A DNA stretch of 64,000 nucleotides from Campanula takesimana. Taxonomy: Eukaryota > Streptophyta > Magnoliopsida > Asterales > Campanulaceae. Both the position numbers and the translations under genes were made by a program. The notes under the pieces are model-generated. The model was not told where the DNA came from, made no database searches, and was given only the letters and a program-made list of their open reading frames with translations. How positions within the stretch are numbered: the first letter of the stretch is position 1; every line of letters starts with the position of its first letter. The stretch is taken from positions 434,001-498,000 of the forward strand of contig JAOWBW010000269.1 of assembly GCA_026119855.1 (NCBI GenBank), in the 5' to 3' direction. Shown in pieces: positions 22,067-31,855 of this stretch.

Positions 22067-24605
22067 TGTAACGCCCATCCTTATTATCGTTAAATATTTG
22101 ACATATTTGTTAAATACTTGAACTTGCATATTATGTGTTAGTTTTACTTGGGTTAAAGTTTTAACTGCTTAAAATAGTTAAGGTGGTTAAATGTCTAGTT
22201 TTGACTTTTGGGTCATTTGTGGAAATTTGACTTTAGGGGTCTTTTTGTTAAAAGTGAAACTTGAGGGGCCTAAGTGTCATTCTTTGAAAGTTTAAGTTTA
22301 TCTTTGGGTTCCTTCTCTGAGAAAATCATTTCTCCCCAAATTCATTACGTACACTCCCTCTGTTTCAAAGCTAGGGTTAAAAGTTTTCCCTATTCCCGAC
22401 TCCTCGAGTTTAATTATCCCTCCGTTCTTGATTCCGATCCCGGATTAATATTCGTGGCGTTGAATAGAGCGTTCCAGGCCGAACAGAAATAAGTTTGGGT
22501 CAACTTGAATTTTGACTAGGTAAGTTATTAGCTCCCCCTTGCTTGTAATAACATGCATAAATGTTATTCTCGATACTTGTGAATGTTAATTTCGTGTTTG
22601 GAATGAATTTGGTGGTACTTGTAAAATTGGGACAAAAGGAGTAAAACTCTACTGTGTAGAATAATGAAAGAACTTGGGAAAAATGAGTTTGAATATGTTA
22701 TGCCTTTTCTGGGTATGTTATAATGATAGTAAAAGTTACTCCTACGCTTGGGACGGAGAATTGTTAAGTTTGAACTCAGGGGAAAACTACCAAATTGTAC
22801 CGAGCACGGTCGTGCGCCTTTATTTGGCACGGTCGTGCCAAATATCACCTTTAGGCAAATTTCCTCGACAGTGTTAGCACGGTCGTGTGCCTTTTATTGG
22901 CACGGTCGTGCCGAAAATTAGTTTTGTGTGAGAACTCTCGACCTTGATGGCACGGTCGTGCCATTTTTGCACGCGCGGTCGTGCCAAGTGGGAATTCTGA
23001 TTTTCCTTCTCGAATTGTTTCCTCCATAACTTTCTATAGGAAAGTCGGAATCAAGATCCGAAAGAAGCTGAATAACCTAGACTCAGAGGGCTATTCAAAG
23101 ACTAAATTAATGAGGTTTTAAGGTGATTGTATAGAGAACCTAGATAGGTGTTTTAGGACATTGAACATAAGTATAAGAGTAGTATCTCTTCTTTATGTCT
23201 TGAAAGTGCTATGAACAAGCACTAATGTGTTATACTTGTCTTGAAACCAATGATTGTGCACCTTAGAGGCATTAGCATAAGGTCTTAGACTTGAACATCC
23301 TAAGAATAGGATTGGGATTTTGTAAGAGTAAATGTATAACTCTTATACATGCTTGAATGTCCAAAGATTGGAATTATAATTTGAATATAAGATAATAAAA
23401 TCTTGTACTTGACTTGACACCAATACATATGTATGGTAGTGAACTTGAAAGTGCTATGAACAAGCACTAACGTGTATGAGACATGTTCTTGTTGTGTATA
23501 TGCAAACATTGCATACATTTGCTTGATACAAGGTGACTTCTTGATTACTTGAAGCATGTTCCTTGTTGAGCTAGTCCACTACTTTTGGATTAGTTCTTCT
23601 CCCGTTGTTCAAGTAAATATCTACTTGTACTTTCTTGTGTGAGTCCAGCTGGTTCTCCTTGCTTGTTCGAAAATGTATAGGTTCACGCTTGTCGCGAGAG
23701 CTGGGGTTTAAGTGACAATCGGGTCCCTATGTATTTCCGCCCGACCCCTTACTACCGGCCATAGTAAGGGCATAGCTTCCTTAGTTGGAGCAATAAGCCT
23801 GACTTAAGTGAATGCTAAACTCCCGTCCCGAACACCTCGTGAATAATCATGAGTACTGATATTGAGAATGACACTGGTTACCGGGTCTTCTGATATATAC
23901 TGAATAATCAGTTCCTGTTATTGATCGTGATGTCAAAGTAATACAAGCTTCGACAACAATGGTATTCTTGGGAGGAATAAGGAAGGAAGCAATATCCTTA
24001 TAACTTGCTTGTTTAGCCTTATGTGCTATTTGATGAGTGGATTATCCTCTCATATACTTGTTACTTGATGATACTTGAGATATGATCATTTGAGTATCTA
24101 CTTGAATTGCATGATAACATGTCATGTAGTTGCATCTAATAGCTTACTGAGATTAATCTCACCCTTTATTTGTTCCCCCCCCCCCAGGAAAGGAAGGATA
24201 GTGCGCAGTGAGGCTCGACATAGTTGGGAGCTTACTTCGCAGGTCGTGATTATTTTGGGGCTTGTGTCCTTTTACACTTGGTGAGGACGATGTATTATGG
24301 GTTTTGTAACTCCTTATTTTGGGGTAGACAGTTCTTGTTATCACTAGACATCTTGTATAGTACTCTTGATGCCAGCTTATGTGCTAGGCATGATTCCGCT
24401 GTGTATGTATTAAGTTTGGTTTTAAATTTTCTTGTCTAGAACTCGTGTTGTGAGCTAGTATAGCTCCTTACTCTAGAATATATATATCATGTCAGTTTGT
24501 TAAACAAATGTCATTAAGTTTCTTGTTAAGTTTCTTGTTCCTCGTTAGGCACTCCATCCAGGTTCGAGGTTCTATTAGGGGATCCCGGGACCTGGGGGCG
24601 TGTCA
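22067..24605 (+). mobile_element. Chromovirus 3' LTR (2539 bp)
   Basis: Near-identical to 14944-17481. Differences seen include C-tract length, one palindrome base (the ATGGTCGT copy of the 5' LTR is the regular ACGGTCGT here) and a handful of substitutions. Confidence 0.97.
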
Positions 24606-24939
24606 CGCTTGACTTAAACCGAGCGGGCGCCTGCCTTGCTTTTCCAGTCTTCTTTTTCCTGCTTAGCTTTGACTGTTGACTGCTGACTTGGACAGTTGAC
24701 TTTTGACTTGGAATTTGACTTAAGCAATCATGGTCTTCAACACTAAAGCACTAGGACTTTGCAATTATATAAAAAAAAACTAATAATACTGGAAAGAGTC
24801 TCAAAATGCACAAATTCTCACAAAGTTCCTCAAACACAAATAGACCAAAAATTACATTAAACTATTCTAAATTAGATCAAAAAGTCCATAAAAATAATAT
24901 GAAAATGTAGAGATAATATATGATAAAATCGATTCATCA

Positions 24940-25290
24940 GGCCTCTGATGGGATTAGTTCGGAACCAGAGATTGTTGAGGTAGATATTCTAAACTAGGGT
25001 GGGAGCAAGACGGTTCATGATGACCAAGGTCAAGGGGTCACTGAAGATGAACCAAATACTCCAGGACCGGATATTCCGCTGCGCAGATCTAACAAAGAGT
25101 GTAGATCGGATTGTAAGACTCTAGGTTTCTCAAGCAAGGATAAGTTGAAGCTGTGCATAGCTTCAACGGGGCTTGGAGAATAGGAAAGCAGGAAGGAACT
25201 ACCATGATCGAGGTGAGCACTATGGCACCAATGATAAGTTGAAGACGGATACGGGGCTTGATTACACGGGTTGATCTCTAGGTGGGAGAT
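24940..25290 (+). pseudogene. Copia element B: 3' end of internal region with PPT
   Basis: Begins with linker-like coding sequence (reads close to PDIPLRRSN, the kind found before copia RT), then non-coding sequence up to the purine tract AGGTGGGAGA at 25280-25289. The jump from linker to PPT means RT and RNase H are missing. It is also the likely target of the outer LTR element. The family appears distinct from the copia fragment at 12797-13765. Confidence 0.6.
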
Positions 25291-25762
25291 TGTTAGAATA
25301 GAGATCGTAAAGGAAACAAAGGGAAGAAAATCTGTTCCGGAGGTGAGCGGGCGCTGGGTCTACACCAGGCGGGCGTCTGGTTTGATCAGAAGGATTGGTC
25401 TTTGGCGGAGAGGTAAGCGGGCGGCTGGTACTACCGAGCGGGCGCTCGGAGCCGCAGACGGGGTTTCAGGAAAGAGCAGTATTTTCGGGATTTCTCTTAT
25501 GTTTAGGTTTAGGTCTTATTCTAGGTTATATATTTAAGTAAAGTTCCACCCCATAACTCATTGTAACTCCATATTTACATATTATAGTGTAAGATCCTGG
25601 CTTGGTAGTGCCCCCAAACGTAGTCAAAAATATTGACGAGCTGGGTAAACAATTTTTTGTGTCTCTTTATTGTTTTTGCTTCTTTTATCGTTCTTGCTTG
25701 TTGGGTTTGCTCATAAATTATTCTTACGATCTGTTTGGTTTGGAGGGTCTATACCACAACAA
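25291..25762 (+). mobile_element. LTR of copia element B (about 470 bp)
   Basis: Starts TGTTAGAATAGAGATCG right after the PPT and probably ends ACCACAACA near 25761. TATA-like TTATATATTTAAG near 25528. Four quasi-palindromes with a CGGGCG core at 25346-25449. The right boundary is approximate. Confidence 0.7.
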
Positions 25763-25767
25763 CATTG

Positions 25768-26268
25768 TGTCCTGTGTTAGAAAACTTGGGTTAGGGTAAA
25801 TTGATAATCCTGGATGATTGATTGAATCGTGTATAATTCACTCTCCGAATAAAGTATTTCGACCCTTTTGTCTGGGTTTCACGAAATCCTTATTGGGATA
25901 AGACAACCAAAAACAATCTGTATCTTAGGAAGAGAAAACAGATCAGAAACTCAGAGATTAGTTAGGATTTTTTTCGTAAGTATAATCTGAGACCATAATC
26001 TGTTTTATAAACAGATGAGAAGAAGGAGTAGACATGACTGTTGATCTCCAATAGTTATGATTGTTAGTCAACAGAAGCGTCCTTTTGCCGTAAAATTGGC
26101 GGGAAACTGTTAGTGAACAGTACCAATAATATCGTTTAGGTTTCGGGGCGCTGCCCCGAGCCCCGCGAGGGGCGGCTCCCCCTCGACCCCAACAAGGGGC
26201 GCTGCCCCTTGACCCCGCAAGGGGGCGCAGCCCCCTTGACCCCTGCTTCTTTATCGTGGTTGAAAACA
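25768..26268 (-). mobile_element. LTR-like block with GC-palindrome array
   Basis: On minus it runs from TGTTTTCAACCACG to CTAACACAGGACA. The flanks CATTG (25763-25767) and TATTG (26269-26273) may be a degraded 5-bp duplication. Neither PBS nor PPT is visible, so it is best read as a solo LTR. It holds four GC-rich palindromes at 26144-26237. A frame across them is an artefact of their composition. Confidence 0.5.
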
Positions 26269-26418
26269 TATTGACTCAAAATGAGTGTGTACTCCACACT
26301 TTCCCTTACTCATATCCGAAACTAATATGAGATCGGATTGGTCTCTAGTAAATCCAATTACATAAAATCGTTGATGACACTAAAATCACCAACATCCTGT
26401 CTCACTCTCCATCACCCC
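26269..26418. other. Short unassigned stretch
   Basis: Non-coding sequence between the LTR-like block and the LINE remnant. Nothing recognisable. Confidence 0.4.
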
Positions 26419-27518
26419 TTAACCATTATTGGATAATTTGCAGTTTCCTAAAGAGTTCCCTACCTTGAAACAGTGTTTACAATACATAGGGAGATTATCA
26501 TACTCCAAATATTGAAAGAAACCCTCATCATCACCATTTTCAATAAACACCCGAGAAGGTAACTTTTTCAAAAGATCAACTTGTACTAGCACCTTGGCAA
26601 TACTAGGCCGAGTAAGAGAAGCTGTTGCTTGATCAATTGCTAGAGGCTCCCCAAAAAAATTAGCTATTGAGAATAAACACATTTTATTGAAAAGATGGAT
26701 TGGCAATCCAGGAAGATCCACCCATAAAGGGAACGCCAAGAAGGTGTCCACCTAAACACTCTCATAGGGAATCGACCAACATACCATAACTCTCTTGACC
26801 AAAGCCTATTAAAATCAATCTCATGCGAAAGTCTGATCAACATGTGTTTAGAATCAAGAAGCCAAGATGAAATTCAGATTTTAATCCAAACATTACAAAA
26901 TACCTGCGAGTATCGTCCATGGAAGGCCTACCTTTAGCAAACTTCCCCACCAAAGTAAAACGAAAAGGGAAAATTACCGATCTATGCAATGTATCAAGTC
27001 TTAATATTCAATTAATGCAACGTAGTGCTTACTTTTGAAAATAGACAACGTACTTGCTTATTGTGTATCAAATAATGCAACGTAATAACTTTTAGCCGCT
27101 ACTACGTTGCATTAATTGATACAACTTACTTCAAGTATGTTTGTCAAATTGTGTCGAACTTTACATTATTTGATACAACTACTTCAAATACGTTTCACAA
27201 TGTAAGAAGTCGCTACTACGTTGTATTAATCGAATCGGACACTACGTTGCATAAATAGGTCGTATACGAAAAAGGTTTGGCGAGATTATTGACGATCTCC
27301 TTACGGAACTTAAGCGCAGGTTTACCATGGTGAGATGAAGGAGCGATCATTGGGATTGAAATGGGGGAAACATTCTCCTTTAATAAGCTAATTAACGATT
27401 TCGCTTGTGAAGGAGATTACGGCTGGATAACGGTTGTCGTAGGCGCGACAACCCTAGGAATCGAATCAGGAAGCGTCGCAAGAGGGGTGTGAGCCTGGCC
27501 AGACGAGGATGCAGCCAT
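26419..27518 (-). pseudogene. LINE ORF1 remnant, longer form (unit 2)
   Basis: Minus strand from ATG at 27518. Same DUF4283 half as in the other units, then the continuation absent elsewhere: PLWVDLPGLPIHLF, FGEPLAIDQATAS, and a zinc knuckle CKHCFKVGNSLGNC in which the usual His is Asn, so metal binding is doubtful. The coding sequence runs without interruption past the point where units 1, 3 and 4 carry the Tat 3' LTR, so this is the empty site. A roughly 300-bp insert (26969-27261) and the shared frameshift after FHLGFL kill the gene. In LINEs this protein binds element RNA; the reverse transcriptase ORF2 is not present. Confidence 0.82.
26969..27261. mobile_element. MITE-like insertion in LINE remnant (unit 2 only)
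   Basis: Absent from the other units. The ends are roughly inverted (CGATCTATGCAATGTA near 26979; the right end reverse-complements to CGACCTATTTATGCAACG). The interior repeats TACGTTGCATTAATTGATAC in both orientations. The flanks GTAAAACGAAAAGG and GTATACGAAAAAGG look like a target duplication that has since diverged. Confidence 0.6.
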
Positions 27519-27549
27519 GGCGGCACCCTAGGGGCGGTCTTATGCCCAT

Positions 27550-28018
27550 CTGAAATATCAACATATCTACTATAAAGAACTTTGCTACTTAATTTAATAT
27601 AGGGGTTTGTAGAGCATGCTTTTAGGAATGACTTTGAGGAGATAGCTTTCTCTTTGTCAAATTCCTTTTTCTTGGGCAACTAAGAAAACGGTTCCATGCC
27701 TTTGTTTCCCTAAATTAGTAAATTGCTATTGAGAGATATAAAAGAACGCTAAGATATCAGGGTATACCCTTAAATAATAAAAATCGAAACAGGAAGGGAA
27801 AGGTAAAGGTAAAGGAAAAGGAAATATCTAATAACTCATATACATATTGCTAAACCTAAAATTATTCGTAGATAAATCTTATAGAAAGTCGTAAAAAGGA
27901 TAAAAGATTACCAGGTTTTGAGGATGAATAATTCCATGTAGATTCAAATCGTCCATAGGCTATTATGCGACCAGCTGATTGAAGATGCACCGATTGAAGC
28001 ATTAGGGCTGCCCATTGG
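27550..28018 (-). pseudogene. Second F-box gene, 5' remnant (unit 2)
   Basis: As at 11098-11545. Here codon 6 after ATG (27697) is TAG, but the later frame stays open and reads SKSFLKACSTNPYIKLSSKV then LYSRYVDISDG, extending the match to the intact protein by about 15 residues. The core F-box is absent. It runs into LINE sequence, giving a meaningless fused frame. Confidence 0.75.
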
Positions 28019-28420
28019 TGAAGAGGTAGGCAAGGAGCTTGGAACCTTTAGCAGCGGCGTACTTGCCCTCCTGCTATTATGCTATTGGTTCAAAATAAAC
28101 TTTTTGGATTATTTTTGGGTAGATGAAAATCAAATAAATCTCAATTATGATCTAAAAGTAAAATTCTTTATCCTGAACGTTAAATGCAAATGATACAAAC
28201 AAAAATTCTGGGCTAAAAATATTGATATCGACAAAGAAACTTGCAGGCATTTTATTCATCCCTGATCTTTCAGCAGTCTCCTCACTCTCCTTACATCATC
28301 CAATCTGTTCATTCCCACTAGCTAGTATCAAGCTCTAATTCAATCAAGCTTTCAAGTGCAACTTCACCTCTCTCTATTAAGTTCCCATGAAGTCGTGCTG
28401 CATGCCCCACGTTGACACCC
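28019..28420. other. T spacer of unit 2, no gene seen
   Basis: Same sequence as 11546-11942 with scattered differences. Confidence 0.6.
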
Positions 28421-29911
28421 CTAATGCACAAGTTTTGGTTCAAGTCCATATTTCTCCTTCATCTAATCAAAGTACTTGCAACCTTCATCAACCATCATCT
28501 AATCATAGTTACTCCTTTCAGGAAAAAAAACAATCTAATCAATTACGTTTTGGATGACTTGTGCAACTTGAGTTATAGAAGTGTGGAGAAATGTGCATGG
28601 GTGGCATTTCTTGCTTGTAATATCTACAGTTATACAAAATTACAGCACAGTAGTAGTTCACAGTGTCTTTGTGGGACATTTGATCGAACATCTGGTATGT
28701 CAAAATACGACACTCATAACTCACATAGAAATCAAGCAAAGTAGTCCAAACCATAGTCATCAAAAGCGCGCCTAGGCTCCGGGCACACCTTTTGCGCCTT
28801 GGTGCGCTGTGGGCTTTTAATAACTATGGGACGCACCATAATTTTCAAAAGCACGCCTAGTCGCGCGCCTAGGCTCCGGGCACACCTTTTGGTCCAAACA
28901 AACTGATTAATATTCTTGAGGGCAATGTTAGGGGCACAAAACAAGTTCACAAAAAGATTTATACAAAATGAGGTGGCGATATCACATTGCTTGTATCGAT
29001 TATGGACCCTCCACACTCTTGTTAAAAGCACCAATAAAATCATGACACATCATTTTGTAGACTAAATTTTGTGGCATTTTTTTTGTGACTTTATAATTAC
29101 CCTATTCTTTCTTTTTTTTTTTATTCAACTCACACACCCACCCACCCACACACACACACACACATGCACGCGCAGAAGCGCCTAGGAGATAAATCCTAGG
29201 GAGAGAAAGCCTTCCCTCTAATTTCTGGGGGGATCGAACCCATGACCTCCAGGTTGGAAGCCAAGAGCTCTAGCCATCAGGCCAAATCCCCATGTGCCGT
29301 TTACCCTATTCTTGATTACATATGAATGTGGCTAATATCTTTGAGTAAGAGCACACGATACTAGAAAGTGCCACAAGTGTCACCTCGATAGGCCTAAGTG
29401 ACGAACTTTGTAAATCAAGAAACAAAAACAAAATCTCTAATGAAAAAATCGCACCATCAACATTAGTATTTGGTCAGTAACAGAATTTGAAAGATTTGGT
29501 CATTAAGATATCTGCAAACACCCAATTACCTATTTTTCTAGTATTATTTGGAACTCGTCGAGAGAAATAGGCATATCGGTGATTGTGTTTATTTCTTGTG
29601 GTTTGTACTGTTATACAACACCATAGAAGGACATTTTTAGATCAGTGTGGCAGTTCACAGTGACCTTGAAGTTTCTTACACAGAAACAGGAAGCATCCAA
29701 ACAATTTCACATTGAACAGAAACACAACTTTCAAAAACTATAAGCGTAAATGAAAGTGAAATCTACTCATAGAATTACTGCCTGTTTCAAAACGAAAGGA
29801 TCTGATAAAAGTATTCAACTAGTATAAGTTATGCTATCTTTTCGACCATGGGGATGTGTATCGGATTATGAACTGTATACTAAAAAATACTACCTTACAC
29901 AGCAAAAGTAC
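28421..29911. repeat. H block of unit 3, with SINE
   Basis: Complete H block with the long form of the GC-rich patch (one base of the palindrome changed). Interrupted by a SINE at 29110-29300. The possible decayed F-box exon on minus is at about 29527-29680. No other gene. Confidence 0.75.
29110..29300 (-). mobile_element. tRNA-derived SINE, 191 bp, with 13-bp target duplication
   Basis: On minus it has a pol III A box (TGATGGCTAGAGCTC, 29265-29279) and B box (GGTTCGATCCC, 29230-29240) at tRNA-like spacing, a tRNA-unrelated body, a (GT)n tract and an A-rich tail. It is flanked by TTACCCTATTCTT at 29097-29109 and 29301-29313. Units 1, 2, 4 and 5 show the uninterrupted site, so this insertion came after unit 3 separated. 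Confidence 0.93.
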
Positions 29912-31024
29912 TCATAAGACTACTGGGGGAGTGTTGATCCATTCAATTTTTTTGGGACCGGGAGCGTCTATCTTCACTTCCATTAATCTTCTGCAAGACT
30001 TAATACTTACGAAGCTAAGTGACTGACTTGACACATTGATCTTCTGAATTTCGTTGCATTCTTCGAGGCTCAGTTTCTCAAGAATAGGACACTTGGCTAT
30101 TAAGTTATGCAGTTGTTCATCCGTAATGTTAAGGTAAATCAATGATAGTTCTTTCAAATTCTTAGTTGACTCAATATTAAGCAAATATGGTGAAGATGTA
30201 TCGGCCTCGTATATCATGATCTCCAGATTTTCAGCTTTAACTTGAACGATTTGATTGACCGCGCCAATATGAAGCCTCTTCAAGTTAGGTAGATTAGCCA
30301 CCTGAATTCTTTCAAGCCCTTCACAATAACAGAGTTTTAGTTCCTTAAGCAAGGGGCATCTACGGATTAATGTTTCAAGCACTCCTTCGTCTATTAGGAT
30401 GATCACCAACATCAAAATCACTAGTGAAGAGAATTTTATGATTCCATCATGTTGAACGATATCCTTTCTCAAATCACAACAATAAAGTTCCAAGATTCGA
30501 AGCTGATCTTTCAGTGCAAAGATTTCTTGAAGCAAAGAAGTGGACGACTTAGAAGGAGGGAAGAATTGAATACATAGATGAAACTTGTTGACGTGATCCT
30601 TGGCTTTACAGATAAATTGCTTGAGAAAACGAGCCGTCTTGTCATCATCCACACGGCTATGAAGAAATAACCTTCTTATGGGTGAATCTTGTTCTTGATA
30701 TCTTGTTAACGTGCGGTCGATGTACGTGGCAAACCTCTCTTTCGCTTTCTGAGCTTCTTGATTTTGGCTAAAGTTAGCTACACAATCTTTATAAGCACTG
30801 TATAGAACTTTGCTGAAACACATATCACATAATCTAAGATTAGGGTTTGTAGAGCATGCTTTTAGGAATGTTTTTGACAAGACAATAGCTTGGCCGGAAT
30901 TTATTGTGGAGAGGAAACGGAGTATAGTTTGAATAATCTCCGTGGGCAATTGAACAAACGGATCAATGGCTCTCTCATCCTCTCCAAATTCCCTTTTCTT
31001 CAACAACTGAGAAGAAGGATCCAT
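29912..31024 (-). CDS. F-box/LRR protein, 370 aa (unit 3)
   Basis: Likely substrate-recognition subunit of an SCF (SKP1-cullin-F-box) E3 ubiquitin ligase; target unknown. The N-terminal F-box lies at about 22-62 (LPTEIIQTILRFL then LSKTFLKAC). Leucine-rich repeats follow over about 165-350 (LRILELYCCDL, CPLLKELKLCYCEGL, LPNLKRLHI, LKELSLIYLNI, CPILEKLSLEEC). Plant F-box/LRR/FBD proteins are usually longer, and no FBD domain is visible. The frame ends at PPVVL, and an extra 3' exon on the minus strand near 29527-29680 may have been lost through a stop. The start is the first ATG after a 118-bp 5' UTR intron. It differs from unit 4 at residues 319 (Ser/Gly) and 360 (Ile/Phe). The MITE nest begins about 30 bp beyond the 5' UTR homology and may form the promoter. 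Confidence 0.82.
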   Translation of the reverse strand: MDPSSQLLKKREFGEDERAIDPFVQLPTEIIQTILRFLSTINSGQAIVLSKTFLKACSTNPNLRLCDMCFSKVLYSAYKDCVANFSQNQEAQKAKERFATYIDRTLTRYQEQDSPIRRLFLHSRVDDDKTARFLKQFICKAKDHVNKFHLCIQFFPPSKSSTSLLQEIFALKDQLRILELYCCDLRKDIVQHDGIIKFSSLVILMLVIILIDEGVLETLIRRCPLLKELKLCYCEGLERIQVANLPNLKRLHIGAVNQIVQVKAENLEIMIYEADTSSPYLLNIESTKNLKELSLIYLNITDEQLHNLIAKCPILEKLSLEECNEIQKINVSSQSLSFVSIKSCRRLMEVKIDAPGPKKIEWINTPPVVL

Positions 31025-31066
31025 GACTTTGTTTCTCCAAACGCTCAGATCTGCGTTTTGAGTAAC

Positions 31067-31184
31067 CTTTAAATAAGAAAATCACAATCCAATCTGGAAA
31101 AAGGGTTTATAAATACGTATTGCTAAGCCCAAATAAATGGTTGATTAAATCCTAAGAAGATCGTAAAAAAGGAGCAAGGATTAC
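31067..31184 (-). other. 5' UTR intron of F-box gene (unit 3)
   Basis: On minus the donor GTAATCCTTG and acceptor TTATTTAAAG give a 118-bp GT-AG intron between an upstream exon (about 31185-31265) and the coding exon. The related T remnants keep a similar intron, which supports the model. Confidence 0.55.
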
Positions 31185-31293
31185 CGAGTTTAGAGGATGA
31201 AGAAAATAATGAAGCGGCAAATCATTCTAAAAGTCAACTCGATTGAAGAATTAGGGCTGCCGATTGCTCAATACGCTTATTTTTAATGAGTAA

Positions 31294-31855
31294 ATTTTAT
31301 GTCCTGTGACTAGCACACGACGTTTTAAGATATTCTTAAAGCTACGCATATTCGATTAATATGATTCTTCTTTTGAACTGAAGCTAATATTTAAATCTAC
31401 AACATATATTTTTTTTGGAAATTTATTGGGTAATTGGATTATTTTTACATTTAATCTTAATTTTAAATATTAAAAAAAATAGAAAACACGTAAAATATAA
31501 TCTAAAAAAGATATTAGCCCAAATATATTCCATATGAAGTAAATTCAATATGTAGATTATCAGTTCGTAAAAAAATGTTTGATAGAAAAAAAGGGAAAAG
31601 AAGAGGACGATGAATCGAGGGAAGAGTGTATGTGGAATGGGTGTTGTGGGAAAGTGGCAGAGGGGTGGAGAAAAATAATCTGTAGGAAAGATACATACAG
31701 AAATTACTTCATATGCAACATACTTGGGCTAATATCTTTTTTAGAGTATATTTTACGTGTTTTTTATTCTTTTTAATATTTAAAATTAAGATTAAATGTA
31801 AAAATAATTTAGGTACCCAACAAATTACCGAAAAAAAATTATGTTGTAGATTTAA
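31294..31855. mobile_element. Mutator-type MITE, partial extra copy (unit 3)
   Basis: Inner part of the element of 2413-3364: the left arm lacks its outer half, and the right arm stops at GTAGATTTA and runs straight into a second copy. The left junction with F-box flank shares ATTTT. Confidence 0.8.

Larger units (their letters stand above)
14944..24605 (+). mobile_element. Complete Ty3 chromovirus (Tekay/Del-like), 9662 bp
   Basis: Full structure: 5' LTR, initiator-Met PBS, one gag-pol ORF with chromodomain, PPT and 3' LTR, flanked by the perfect 5-bp duplication CGCTT (14939-14943 and 24606-24610). By eye the LTRs differ at only about ten positions in 2.54 kb, so the insertion is recent, and the ORF is uninterrupted. 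The element is structurally capable of autonomous movement; whether it is expressed cannot be read from the sequence. Confidence 0.97.
13885..24939 (-). mobile_element. Outer 5' LTR (Athila-like), about 1.39 kb, split by the chromovirus
   Basis: On minus it begins TGATGAATCGATTTTATC at 24939 and ends CTCCATCA at 13885 beside the PBS. Without the 9662-bp chromovirus and its 5-bp duplication the length is 1388 bp. It contains at least five AGCGGGCGCT-like quasi-palindromes (14837-14943 and 24621-24634). On the right it abuts copia-like coding sequence, the probable insertion target. The rest of the element is missing beyond about 13766. Confidence 0.72.
11943..28420. repeat. Tandem unit 2
   Basis: Same ends as the other units but a different middle. 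A junction at 12797-12803 removes the rest of H, the F-box gene and the MITE nest and joins H to copia. The Tat element is absent, and a nest of LTR retrotransposons lies between copia and the LINE remnant. Confidence 0.88.

Noticed and set aside
25958..26269. Arginine/glycine-rich frame on minus
   Set aside because: Produced by the GC palindrome array of an LTR-like block.
29225..29285. tRNA gene on minus
   Set aside because: A and B boxes are present, but no cloverleaf can be closed and the A-rich tail with a 13-bp duplication shows a SINE.
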